From contig NZ_QTVN01000010.1 in NCBI RefSeq assembly GCF_003460605.1, positions 64,501 through 128,500 of the forward strand: 64,000 bases of DNA. The letters run 5' to 3'. Below are positions 34,554 to 42,459 of this stretch, piece after piece. The notes beneath the pieces were generated by a model. The model was not told where the DNA came from. It saw nothing but the letters and a program-made list of their open reading frames with translations, and did no database searches. The translations under genes and the position numbers were made by a program. How positions within the stretch are numbered: position 1 is the first letter of the stretch; every line of letters begins with the position of its first letter. The DNA comes from Ruminococcus sp. AF31-8BH (lineage in GTDB: Bacteria; Bacillota; Clostridia; Lachnospirales; Lachnospiraceae).

Positions 34554-37102
34554 CCTATCTTCTCCTCATAGCAATAACTGCCGCTTCCTTCTGTAAAACT
34601 TCTGCCAGACGGAAGTACGATCTCGCACTGAGTTCCGGCAGGAATCTCTGCTGTCAGCTTAAAGCCTCCATCTTCTATAATCCAGCTGCATCGGATATAT
34701 CCATACGGAGTATTCACATCCCCTTTTGCAAAGTCAAGACCGCCACCAGGCAGCGGGGCAATCCGAAACCTTCTGTACCCGCCTTCGACAGCTTCGATTC
34801 CCAGAATACGCCTGTAAAAGAAATCTCCCACTGCGCCATTTGCATAATGGTTGAAGGATACCATTCCACCGCTTCCGTTGTCCTCTCCCAGATTACAGCT
34901 GCCATCCTCCCGGAGTGCATCCCACCGTTCCCACATAGTTGTCGCACCTGCTTTCACCTCATAGAGCCAGGATGGACAGGTATCTGTAAGAAGCATTTTG
35001 TATGCATCCTCCAGATAGCCATTGTCTGCCAGGGCAAAAAGTACATAAGGCGTTCCGGGAAATCCGGTTTTTATGTTATAGTTATTATCACGGATCAGTT
35101 TTACCAGATTTGCTGCTGCCCTCTTTTTATCTTTTTCAAAAAGCATATTATACTGCAGCGGCAAAACAAATCCGGTTTGAAAATCGCCGCCTTTTATATG
35201 GCAATTTTCATTCATCAGAATATTCCGATAAGCCTGAGCCGTTTCCAGGCTCAGTTTCCGGTAAGCCTCTTCATCCTCTTTTTCTCCCAAAATCCCTGCG
35301 ATTTCCGAAAGTATTGCAGATGAGTGTGCAAGACAGGCAGTTCCGGTCCATTTCCCCCGCTTCATCCACTCTTTATAGGTCATATCCGGTGCACACCAGT
35401 CCCCATAATGAAACAGCAGACTCCATATCCTCTTCTTTTTCTGCGCAGAAAAAAGTCCTGCCCAGAATTTACAGGCTTTTATATATTTTTTCATAGAAGG
35501 ATACATTTTTCTCAAAAGCTCTATATCACCCCGGGCCATATATTCGGCCCACGGCACAAGAATACAGGCGTCCCCCCAGTGATCCACAGCTAACGGGAAC
35601 AGCATTTCAAGCTGCCCCGGAATTTTTACCATAGGGATGATCATGGGAATCCCGCCTCCCGGATTCTGCTCTGCCCGCATATCCTTCAGCCACTTATCAA
35701 AAAAACGACTCATATCAAAATTATAAGCGGCTGTTGATGCAAAAAGCGCAATGTCACCGGTCCAGCCAAGGCGTTCATCCCTTTGCGGACAATCCGTCGG
35801 AATATCTACAAAATTAGATTTTGCACTCCATTCAATACAGCCCTGAAGCTTATTCAGCATCGGCTCGGAACAGGAAAAACTGCCGTTTTTTGAAATGTCA
35901 GAATACAACGCGGTTGCCTTTAATTTTATTTTGTCTGCCGAAATACCACTTACTCCTACATACCTAAATCCCATATAGGTCATACGGGGAGAGTACTGCT
36001 GACTGCCTTCTTTACAGATATAGACAGCTTGCTGCTTTGCACTGCGCAGCGGCTTAGTATAGAGTTCTCCGTTTAAAAGAACCTCTGCATGATAAAAAAC
36101 TATTTTTTCCCCCGCCCTGCCCTGTATGTCAGCCTCAATCACGCCCGCCATATTTTGGCCAAAATCATAGATCAGCATACCGGATGGCGATAACTCACAG
36201 GATACGGGTTCAAACTGCTCGTGCGCTTTTACCGGGCTTCCATACTGTACCAGAAGCTGTGGTTCGATTTTCATTTTTTCAATATCGGCATTATGAAAAG
36301 AACTGTTTTCCAGCTTCACAGTTGCATCATAGACTTCTCCGTCATAAAACTCTGCTTCCAGAAAATTTCCCTCTTCTGTAACCTTCCATGTCTCATCTGT
36401 GCCAATGATCTCATGGCTGCCGTCCTTATACCGGATATGTATCTCCCCAAGAAATGCCTGACGCTTTGCATAAATCCGGTTCATTCTTTTGTAGGTGTAT
36501 GAACCCACAGCCCAGCCTCCACCTACAATTACCATAAGCAGGTTCTGCTTTTGAAGATATTCTGTAATATCATACATCTGATACTGCAGCTGATTTTTAT
36601 AGGAGGTATAGCCAGGTGCAAAATATTCATCACCAACTTTACGCCCATTGAGTTCCAGTTCATAGATTCCAAGAGCTGTAGAATAAATTCTCGCCTGCTC
36701 AATTTCTCCTTTTATGGAAAAATCCTTTTTGAAGGTCATCGGTCTTGGCGATTTTTTTCGCTCTTTAAACTGATAGGAACCATCTGTTATCCAGGCAGCC
36801 TTCCACTTACTTTCCATAAAACCGGTTTCAAATTCCAGGGAAGCTTTCGCAGTTTCCCCATGATCGTCCGTAATTTCCAGTATTGCCAGATATTTGGTAA
36901 AGGGAGTCAGCTCAGGTCCTTCATAAACAAGCCCGGTTTGTCTCTCAAACACTTCCATCCAGTTATTCACAGACAGAATTGCCTTTTTCAGTAAAACATT
37001 TTTCTCTGAGCTTATCATGGAAAAAGAAAATACAGGTGCCGGATTGTCTGTAAAGCAATCTGATGACAGATTTTCGATTTTAAATTCATTAATACGTAAC
37101 AT
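34550..37102 (-). CDS. Alpha-L-rhamnosidase, GH78 family
   Basis: An 850-residue enzyme hydrolysing terminal alpha-L-rhamnosides, for example on plant flavonoids or pectin side chains. N-terminal beta domains (residues about 1-330, with the DFSIKGEIEQARIYSTALGI and YELELNGRKVGD stretches) are followed by the (alpha/alpha)6 barrel: VDIPTDCPQRDERLGWTGDI with the conserved acidic residues, and ATTMWERWDA with the catalytic Glu. No signal peptide is seen, so substrates must be imported, consistent with the coupled GPH symporter. I start it at 37102 (MLRINEFKIENLSS), with AAGGGG upstream. The 23-base gap to the preceding small membrane protein indicates co-transcription. Confidence 0.93.
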   Translation of the reverse strand: MLRINEFKIENLSSDCFTDNPAPVFSFSMISSEKNVLLKKAILSVNNWMEVFERQTGLVYEGPELTPFTKYLAILEITDDHGETAKASLEFETGFMESKWKAAWITDGSYQFKERKKSPRPMTFKKDFSIKGEIEQARIYSTALGIYELELNGRKVGDEYFAPGYTSYKNQLQYQMYDITEYLQKQNLLMVIVGGGWAVGSYTYKRMNRIYAKRQAFLGEIHIRYKDGSHEIIGTDETWKVTEEGNFLEAEFYDGEVYDATVKLENSSFHNADIEKMKIEPQLLVQYGSPVKAHEQFEPVSCELSPSGMLIYDFGQNMAGVIEADIQGRAGEKIVFYHAEVLLNGELYTKPLRSAKQQAVYICKEGSQQYSPRMTYMGFRYVGVSGISADKIKLKATALYSDISKNGSFSCSEPMLNKLQGCIEWSAKSNFVDIPTDCPQRDERLGWTGDIALFASTAAYNFDMSRFFDKWLKDMRAEQNPGGGIPMIIPMVKIPGQLEMLFPLAVDHWGDACILVPWAEYMARGDIELLRKMYPSMKKYIKACKFWAGLFSAQKKKRIWSLLFHYGDWCAPDMTYKEWMKRGKWTGTACLAHSSAILSEIAGILGEKEDEEAYRKLSLETAQAYRNILMNENCHIKGGDFQTGFVLPLQYNMLFEKDKKRAAANLVKLIRDNNYNIKTGFPGTPYVLFALADNGYLEDAYKMLLTDTCPSWLYEVKAGATTMWERWDALREDGSCNLGEDNGSGGMVSFNHYANGAVGDFFYRRILGIEAVEGGYRRFRIAPLPGGGLDFAKGDVNTPYGYIRCSWIIEDGGFKLTAEIPAGTQCEIVLPSGRSFTEGSGSYCYEEKIG

Positions 37103-37124
37103 AAGCCAAACCCCTTCAAATATT

Positions 37125-37523
37125 TTATTTCTGCATATCCATAAAGGATGCCGCCAGATATCCCAGCCATGTAAGAATCGCAAATACTGCATAAAGGATA
37201 AATGCTTTCATATCTTCAAAACTGTATAAACCTGAAACCAGATATCCCAAACTGTCAACCTGCGGAATGATACTTAAAATAATAGCCGCCGAAAAAAGCA
37301 ATGCATTCACAGTTGGTATCAGCATAAGCACTCCGGCTTTGCCGGTAAATCTGTTAATCGCAATTCCTGCCACTTCTGCAAGAATTGAGCATACGATCAG
37401 CGGCAGCACAGCAGCTCCCTGATTGTCGGCTCCAAGATAAAACAGCAGGCTGACAACAGATAAAATACCGGCTGATATTGACAGATAAAATCCAAATGTA
37501 TGATTTGCAAGATGTTCCCTCAT
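37125..37523 (-). CDS. Small four-helix membrane protein of unknown function
   Basis: A 132-residue protein starting at MREHLANHTFGFYLSISAG (37523). Four hydrophobic segments (about residues 10-35, 40-60, 68-90 and 108-128) and very little soluble sequence. I do not recognise a named family. It overlaps the end region of the 49-residue gene and directly precedes the rhamnosidase gene, so it may assist uptake or sensing in the rhamnoside operon. Confidence 0.65.
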   Translation of the reverse strand: MREHLANHTFGFYLSISAGILSVVSLLFYLGADNQGAAVLPLIVCSILAEVAGIAINRFTGKAGVLMLIPTVNALLFSAAIILSIIPQVDSLGYLVSGLYSFEDMKAFILYAVFAILTWLGYLAASFMDMQK

Positions 37524-37525
37524 AA

Positions 37526-37675
37526 TTACGCCTGCTCCTTTTTCTTTTTCCATAATTGTAAAACATATAAAATTCCAAATACAGTTGTCAGTATGCCCAG
37601 TCCGATTTCCACACCCAGAATTGTATTCTGCCACCAGGTTTTTACATAAACCGTTTCTGTATCACTGCTCTCCAT
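37526..37675 (-). CDS. 49-residue single-span membrane protein
   Basis: The sequence begins MESSDTETVYVKTWWQNTIL, has one hydrophobic helix (residues about 18-41) and a KKKK tail that should face the cytoplasm. Its TAA lies just before the next gene's ATG. The only strong ribosome site (GAGGAGGAG) precedes a different ATG, at 37692, that is out of frame and would give a 16-residue peptide. One extra base in the AAAA run near 37680 would join that ATG to this frame (MPHAKIMESSDT), so either initiation is distant or the sequence has a one-base shift. First gene of the rhamnosidase operon. Confidence 0.55.
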   Translation of the reverse strand: MESSDTETVYVKTWWQNTILGVEIGLGILTTVFGILYVLQLWKKKKEQA

Positions 37676-37754
37676 AATTTTGCATGGGGCATTATTTTCT
37701 CCTCCTCAATAATTGATGTAAAAAATTCTTCCCAGGAATATATTTTATGTATCT

Positions 37755-37820
37755 TTTATAGCATATCTCAAGTACTCCTGCGGGAAATTACCCCAATGGC
37801 ATCCTTTGTGTCCCCAATGG
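37755..37820 (-). promoter_or_regulatory. LytTR-type direct-repeat operator and promoter of the rhamnosidase operon
   Basis: On the minus strand two identical 9-mers CCATTGGGG (37820-37812 and 37799-37791) are separated by exactly 12 bases, a 21-base period placing both on one face of the helix, the usual geometry for LytTR response regulators. Downstream follows an extended -10 TGCTATAAA (TATAAA at 37760-37755) with no recognisable -35, as expected for an activated promoter. The LytTR two-component genes end immediately upstream. Confidence 0.7.
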
Positions 37821-37831
37821 TAAATAAAGAC

Positions 37832-37863
37832 AAAAAAAGCAGACCAGTTTATAGCTGACCTGC
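37832..37863 (-). terminator. Terminator overlapping the end of the histidine kinase gene
   Basis: On the minus strand AGCAGGTCAG and CTGGTCTGCT form a stem (two G-U type pairs) followed by seven T (37838-37832). The kinase's last codons and TAA lie inside the stem. It insulates the LytTR operon from the promoter that follows. Confidence 0.75.
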
Positions 37864-39186
37864 TTGATTCAGTGAATTAAAATCATATGTAGCTTTCACT
37901 TCAAACCATCCTTTTTCAGCGCGAAAAACTACTGTCCCGCCATATTGACTGACAATATTCCGGATACTCTTGGTGCCATATCCATGGTAACGTTTATCCT
38001 CTTTCTGTGTGACCGGCATTCCATGAGAAAATGAAATGTCCCCCTGATAGCTATTGCTTACACAAATGACCAAAAAATCCATTTTTCTGCGTATACTTAC
38101 ATGAATCCAGCGCTTGTCTTTCTCTTCTACTTTAGAAACACCTTCGATTGCATTATCAAGCATATTTCCAAAAAGCGCACTGATATCCATGGGATTCATG
38201 AATTCAATATATTTTCCATTTGCCACACAGGTGAGCTGTATATTTTCGTTCTGGCACTGAAGGCTTTTGGCAGTAAGGATTGTGTCAAGAATGTGGTTTC
38301 CCGTATGGTTCTGCGCTTCAAAAGCCTGGATATCCTGTTCCATTTCATTCAGATACTGCATTTTCTCATCGGAGGAAATATCAGATTTCAGAAATTCGAT
38401 CTGATGTTTCAGGTCATGATATTTCTGATTGATCAGAGCAACACTCTGCTCGGACATCTGATAATTGGCATACTGTGCATCCATAGTCTGCCGAAGCATC
38501 TGAATCTCCAGTTTATCCTTAATATCCTGCAGCTGCATATGATAGGCATACAGCATAATAACCCCTCCCAAGGTTACAAGCGTCCGGATCAGAAGAATTT
38601 CCGACAGGACACTGCTGCTGAAGGGTGTATTCTTAAATATATTACTGATATTACTGAAGAGAAAAAAGGATACTGCGATCAGGGATGCATGTGCCAGTTC
38701 TTTTTTCCCGATGTGCAGCCTGAAGTTGCTCTCTTTGTATCTCTTCTCGAAGAGATTTACGATCACCACAGAACCGCTATGTACTGCCAGCAAGAAAACA
38801 GCGCTAAAAAGGATTGTATTTCCCGGCGCGATTTTCTCACGGAAATAGATTTCCAGCTGCCATTCCAGGGACGATGTAAATTCTCCGAGAATGAATGACC
38901 GGATTGTAAAATAGCATATATTATTCAGCGGCATCTCACATGTCAGATACAGCATCAAAAACAGCAGCAATATGGCAAACGCAAAGCAGGGCAAAAAATA
39001 AATTGCAAGGTTTGTGTCCGTCACAACTGAAAAGATTATGATGCAGACAAGAAATACAATCTGCAGCAGTACGGTGATGCCGGCTGTATGTTTCCTTTTA
39101 TTCTCATAGCCAAATAATACAGCTGCCATCCAGTAACCCAGGGCACAATAATACCCCGGCGCACCAAGAAGCGGCATTTTTTCCAT
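37849..39186 (-). CDS. GHKL-family sensor histidine kinase (AgrC/LytS-like)
   Basis: A 445-residue kinase starting at 39186 (MEKMPLLGAPGYYCALG) behind AGGAGG; a longer frame to 39291 overlaps the regulator gene. Six or so membrane helices fill residues about 10-215. The cytoplasmic part has a coiled segment, the phosphoacceptor region NQKYHDLKHQIEFL, the N-box LFGNMLDNAIEGV and the G-box GYGTKSIRNIVSQYGG, the AgrC-like ATPase subset. It should phosphorylate the LytTR regulator encoded 23 bases upstream. No pheromone gene is evident next to it, so the stimulus is unknown, but a sugar-related signal would fit the adjacent operon. Confidence 0.9.
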   Translation of the reverse strand: MEKMPLLGAPGYYCALGYWMAAVLFGYENKRKHTAGITVLLQIVFLVCIIIFSVVTDTNLAIYFLPCFAFAILLLFLMLYLTCEMPLNNICYFTIRSFILGEFTSSLEWQLEIYFREKIAPGNTILFSAVFLLAVHSGSVVIVNLFEKRYKESNFRLHIGKKELAHASLIAVSFFLFSNISNIFKNTPFSSSVLSEILLIRTLVTLGGVIMLYAYHMQLQDIKDKLEIQMLRQTMDAQYANYQMSEQSVALINQKYHDLKHQIEFLKSDISSDEKMQYLNEMEQDIQAFEAQNHTGNHILDTILTAKSLQCQNENIQLTCVANGKYIEFMNPMDISALFGNMLDNAIEGVSKVEEKDKRWIHVSIRRKMDFLVICVSNSYQGDISFSHGMPVTQKEDKRYHGYGTKSIRNIVSQYGGTVVFRAEKGWFEVKATYDFNSLNQAGQL

Positions 39187-39209
39187 GCTAAGACCTCCTC
39201 TGGGTAAAA

Positions 39210-39905
39210 TTAAAGTATCTGTGACAGCTTCTCCATGAACTCTGCCTTTTTCCTTCGGCTTACCGGAAGCATGTTTCCGTCTATTATACAACAGCCGTCT
39301 GAAACCCCGGTCACATAATGAAGATTGATCAGATATCCCCGGTTACTGCGGTAAAATCCATAGGGGGAAAGCTGTTCTTCAAGATCATCTAATCTTCCCC
39401 TGCTTTCCAGGATTCTGTCAGGAAGATGATAGGCCATAATGTGGCTGTGGCTTTCTATATAATGGATCTCCGTTACCTTAATCCTTAATGTTTCCTCACT
39501 TGTCTGAATGAGAAAATAATGTTCTTCCTGTCCATCCACTCTTAAAAGAGCACGGTTCAGCTTCTGCTCAAACATATTGTAGGACAATGGTTTCAGAATA
39601 TAATCCAGAGCATCTACTTCATAACCTTCAATGGCGTAGGTTGCTATGCTGGTAATAAACATCAGAATTACTTTTTTGTCTAATTTTCGGATTTCACGGG
39701 CAGCTGTCATTCCATCCATAAAGCGCATCTGAATATCCATGAAAATCAGGTCAAAATCCGCTGTATAATTTTCGATTATGTCTTCCCCGTCCTGAAAAAA
39801 AGAAGTCTGTATCTGCTTACCGGATTTCTCACAATACTGTTCAATATATTCCCTCAGCTGTTTTCTATACTTCTCTTCATCTTCTACAATAGCTATATGT
39901 ATCAT
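39210..39905 (-). CDS. LytTR-family response regulator
   Basis: A 231-residue regulator. The receiver domain (residues 1-120) has the acidic pair in IVEDEE, phosphoacceptor Asp57 in LIFMDIQM, the Thr/Ser in FITSIAT and Lys in YILKPLS. The C-terminal LytTR domain (about 130-231) is recognised by EIHYIESHSHIMAYH and FYRSNRGYLINLHYV. It should bind 9-base direct repeats; a pair with perfect 12-base spacing lies at 37791-37820. A promoter (TTGCGA-17-TATATT) precedes this gene, and the kinase gene follows in the same transcript. Confidence 0.93.
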   Translation of the reverse strand: MIHIAIVEDEEKYRKQLREYIEQYCEKSGKQIQTSFFQDGEDIIENYTADFDLIFMDIQMRFMDGMTAAREIRKLDKKVILMFITSIATYAIEGYEVDALDYILKPLSYNMFEQKLNRALLRVDGQEEHYFLIQTSEETLRIKVTEIHYIESHSHIMAYHLPDRILESRGRLDDLEEQLSPYGFYRSNRGYLINLHYVTGVSDGCCIIDGNMLPVSRRKKAEFMEKLSQIL

Positions 39906-39932
39906 GTTTCTCCTCCGTTATCTCTACCATAA

Positions 39933-39961
39933 AATATAGCAGATAATGAATAGCTTCGCAA
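39933..39961 (-). promoter_or_regulatory. Promoter of the LytTR two-component operon
   Basis: Minus-strand TTGCGA (39961-39956), a 17-base spacer and TATATT (39938-39933), about 28 bases before the regulator start. Confidence 0.6.
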
Positions 39962-40052
39962 TTAAAGTTTGTTTCCGTTCTTTTCAAGGTATCCATACAA
40001 TTATATTATCATTTTGCACATAAATATAAAATACATATATATTTAAATAGGA

Positions 40053-40081
40053 TATACAAATTTCACCCGCCGTAGTATAAT
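40053..40081 (+). promoter_or_regulatory. Promoter of the aldose epimerase gene
   Basis: Plus-strand TATACA (40053-40058), a 17-base spacer and consensus TATAAT (40076-40081), 33 bases before the start codon. Confidence 0.5.
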
Positions 40082-40113
40082 ATACCCAACATCACACACG
40101 GAGGTTTTTCATC

Positions 40114-40992
40114 ATGAAACGAATTATCGAAAATGATTTTCTGAAAGTGACCATCGACGACCATGGCGCTGAGCTTGTAAGTATCTATGATAAAGAAAAA
40201 GACAGGGAAGTGATCTGGCAGGGAGATCCCAAATTCTGGGGACGTCATGCGCCGGTTCTATTCCCTAATGTAGGAAAGCATTACAACAACCATTATCGCA
40301 TTCACGGACAGGAATATGCTTCCAAGCAGCACGGATTTGCCAGGGATACGGATTTCACCTGCATTGATTCCACACCGGATTCCGTGACCCATCAGATCCG
40401 TTCTACCGAAGACACCCGTAAGGTTTATCCTTTTGACTTCGTGCTGCGCATCCGCCACATTCTGAAGGGCCACACTCTTACCGTCAGCTGGAAGGTGGCA
40501 AACAACAGCGAAGGGGACATGTATTTCGCCATCGGCGGACATCCGGCGTTTAATGTCCCGGTTCTGCCAGACACCAAGAGAAGCGATTACCGCCTGACCT
40601 TTGACGGACAGGACAGCCTTACCTACCTTCTTCTGGATCCTGAGACCGGCACAGCCAAGGCAGATGAAGAAGCCACTCTCAAACTGGAGAATGGTACCTG
40701 TCAGATTGATGACCATATGTTTGACCATGATGCGCTGGTATTTGACAACCAGATCACCAAGGCCGGAATTGCACTTCCGGACGGCACTCCTTATCTGGAA
40801 ATGCGCTGCTTGGGCTTCCCGAACTTCGGCATCTGGTCCGCTTCCCAGGACGCACCCTTTGTATGCCTGGAGCCATGGATGGGCCGCTGTGATGACTGTG
40901 GATTTACAGGGGATCTTTCTGAAAAACCATTTATCAACCATCTGAAAATGGACGAGATGTTTGAGACTGCGTATACCATTGAGGTGTTCTAA
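40114..40992 (+). CDS. Aldose 1-epimerase family protein
   Basis: A 292-residue galactose-mutarotase-fold protein. The segment FWGRHAPVLFPNVGKHYNNH and YASKQHGFARDTDF carry the first catalytic-region His, AIGGHPAFNVPV the second and FVCLEPWMGRCDD the catalytic Glu region. It is closer to the YeaD/YihR-like sugar epimerases acting on diverse aldoses than to strict GalM, so I give no symbol. GGAGG precedes the start. It is a monocistronic plus-strand gene. Its TAA stop coincides with the degenerate left end of palindromic repeat copy D. Confidence 0.88.
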   Translation: MKRIIENDFLKVTIDDHGAELVSIYDKEKDREVIWQGDPKFWGRHAPVLFPNVGKHYNNHYRIHGQEYASKQHGFARDTDFTCIDSTPDSVTHQIRSTEDTRKVYPFDFVLRIRHILKGHTLTVSWKVANNSEGDMYFAIGGHPAFNVPVLPDTKRSDYRLTFDGQDSLTYLLLDPETGTAKADEEATLKLENGTCQIDDHMFDHDALVFDNQITKAGIALPDGTPYLEMRCLGFPNFGIWSASQDAPFVCLEPWMGRCDDCGFTGDLSEKPFINHLKMDEMFETAYTIEVF

Positions 40993-41172
40993 AACCCGTT
41001 TTAAAAAGGCCTTCTGCACATAAACTGCAAATACTGTTGTTCAAAGCAGCCTGCAAACAATATAAAAATACAAAATATCCTGACAAGTGCACTGCCCATT
41101 ACACAGATTTTATCACTTGTTCAGGATATTTTTATTGTCTACTTACAGGAATGTTTTTTCAAACACGCTCCA
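40990..41172. repeat. Palindromic repeat, copy D (about 183 bp, diverged)
   Basis: The left end TAAAACCCGTTTTAAAAAGG continues CCTTCTGCA and matches the consensus left end at 23 of 29 bases; the right end is CAGGAATGTTTTTTCAAAC followed by ACGCTCCA. The interior is unlike the other copies and holds a separate hairpin. The left end provides the TAA of the epimerase gene; the right end encodes the last codons and TGA of the acyltransferase gene on the other strand. Confidence 0.65.
41072..41133. terminator. Bidirectional terminator-like hairpin between convergent genes
   Basis: AAAATATCCTGACAAGTG (41072-41089) pairs with CACTTGTTCAGGATATTTTT (41114-41133) with a single bulged base. It is flanked by A-rich and T-rich runs and lies between the convergent epimerase and acyltransferase genes, so it can serve both. 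Confidence 0.75.
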
Positions 41173-42229
41173 GTACAGCATTCCCTACTTTAACAGTAGA
41201 ATTCTCCCTCAATTTTCTCTTCGCAGCTCCATAAGCCGCCACCAATACCACGGTAGCCGCAAAAACAAACATCATCCCATACTGTCTGTATCCTCTTGCC
41301 AGCATAGTATGCCTGCCTTTAAAGCACTTTGATAGCGCCTGCAGCACCGCATAATGCAAAACATAGATCAGCATAGAATAATCTTTCCCGATTTTTGCCA
41401 TTATCCGGGTTACCACATTTTCCTTATAAAAATTCTGCCATCCTATAAAAAGAAGGAAGATACAGACTGCCAGAAAAATGGTTCCACCATACTCTTCTTC
41501 TGTTCCAAGAGCATTCATTTTCGTAAGCCATCTTTGCTCCATAAGTGCCATGTTCCAGAAAACCAGAATACCGCCCAAAAGCAATGTCATTTTCTTTTTG
41601 TCAAGACAGCCCTCCAAAGCTTCTTTTCTCTCTCCAAACAGGCAGCCCAGCCAGAAAAAGGGCAGGCCACAATACAGAAAATTTCTCGCATAATAAACAT
41701 GGCAATAATCTTTTCCCAGAAGGAGCAGAGAATAATTTCCCTTTATCAGGTTTCCTGCCAACAGTACCGGAACTGCCAGATATGCAAGCTTCCTTAAGCC
41801 TAAATGTTCTACAATAAATGCGATCACCAGCACATACACAAGCGCCTGTAAATACCACAAATGTGGGGACAGTGGGGAAAAATTCCATAAAATGAAATCT
41901 TCTGGCATTCTTTCTTCAAACCTGGCCAGCAGTGCATCTTTTATATTATTTCCATTTTCCAGAGCCAACAGAACCTTCCAGATCAAGTAAAACAGATTAG
42001 CTCCTATGGTAATCGTAAGGATTTTTCCAATCTGCTTAAGCTCCCGCCTGTGTGCCACTGTTTCTGAGTAAAAGAAACCAGTGATCATAAAGAAAACCGG
42101 CACTGCAAACCGACACAGAATCAAAAGTTCCGCTCCGCTTTGCACCTTCAGTGGCTTATGAATCTCCACAACAGCAAGAGCAGCAAGACATTTCAAAATA
42201 TCAATACACGTCCAACGTTGTTTCTTCAT
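41159..42229 (-). CDS. Acyltransferase-3 family membrane protein
   Basis: A 356-residue integral membrane acyltransferase with about ten hydrophobic segments. It opens with RWTCIDILKCLAALAVVEIH, contains CRFAVPVFFMITGFFYSE and LWYLQALVYVLV, the usual signature of enzymes that O-acetylate or otherwise acylate cell-surface glycans. I place the start at 42229, with GAGG and GGGAG nearby; an in-frame ATG at 42253 is possible. The last residues LERV and the TGA are encoded by the terminal repeat of palindromic copy D, so the natural C-terminus may have been altered by that insertion. Confidence 0.87.
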   Translation of the reverse strand: MKKQRWTCIDILKCLAALAVVEIHKPLKVQSGAELLILCRFAVPVFFMITGFFYSETVAHRRELKQIGKILTITIGANLFYLIWKVLLALENGNNIKDALLARFEERMPEDFILWNFSPLSPHLWYLQALVYVLVIAFIVEHLGLRKLAYLAVPVLLAGNLIKGNYSLLLLGKDYCHVYYARNFLYCGLPFFWLGCLFGERKEALEGCLDKKKMTLLLGGILVFWNMALMEQRWLTKMNALGTEEEYGGTIFLAVCIFLLFIGWQNFYKENVVTRIMAKIGKDYSMLIYVLHYAVLQALSKCFKGRHTMLARGYRQYGMMFVFAATVVLVAAYGAAKRKLRENSTVKVGNAVLERV

Positions 42230-42329
42230 TTCCTCATAACTCCCAAAATCCAAAGAACTTAACTGCCACTACGGACAACACCATAAATATATCCAGCTAA
42301 GTTTCATCCATGGTATTTCATAACAGATG

Positions 42330-42373
42330 AAAGGGACTAACCTCCCATACAGATAGAAAGTCAGCCCCCTTTT
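42330..42373 (-). terminator. Possible terminator of glyS
   Basis: On the minus strand GGGGCTGAC (near 42368-42360) can pair with GTTAGTCCC (42341-42333) through several G-U pairs, followed by TTTCATC. The T-run is short. The rest of 42230-42459 shows nothing recognisable. Confidence 0.4.
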
Positions 42374-42459
42374 ATTCACTTTATTGGTCCGTCCGCGCAT
42401 TACAAAATGCCTGACCGCATTAAACAATTCACAGTGCAGCTAAATGGGTTTTCCTCATC

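Noticed and set aside
37791..37820. The CCCCAATGG pair considered as a CRISPR or simple tandem repeat
   Set aside because: Only two 9-base units with a 12-base gap occur, directly upstream of a promoter and beside a LytTR system; a regulatory site explains it better.
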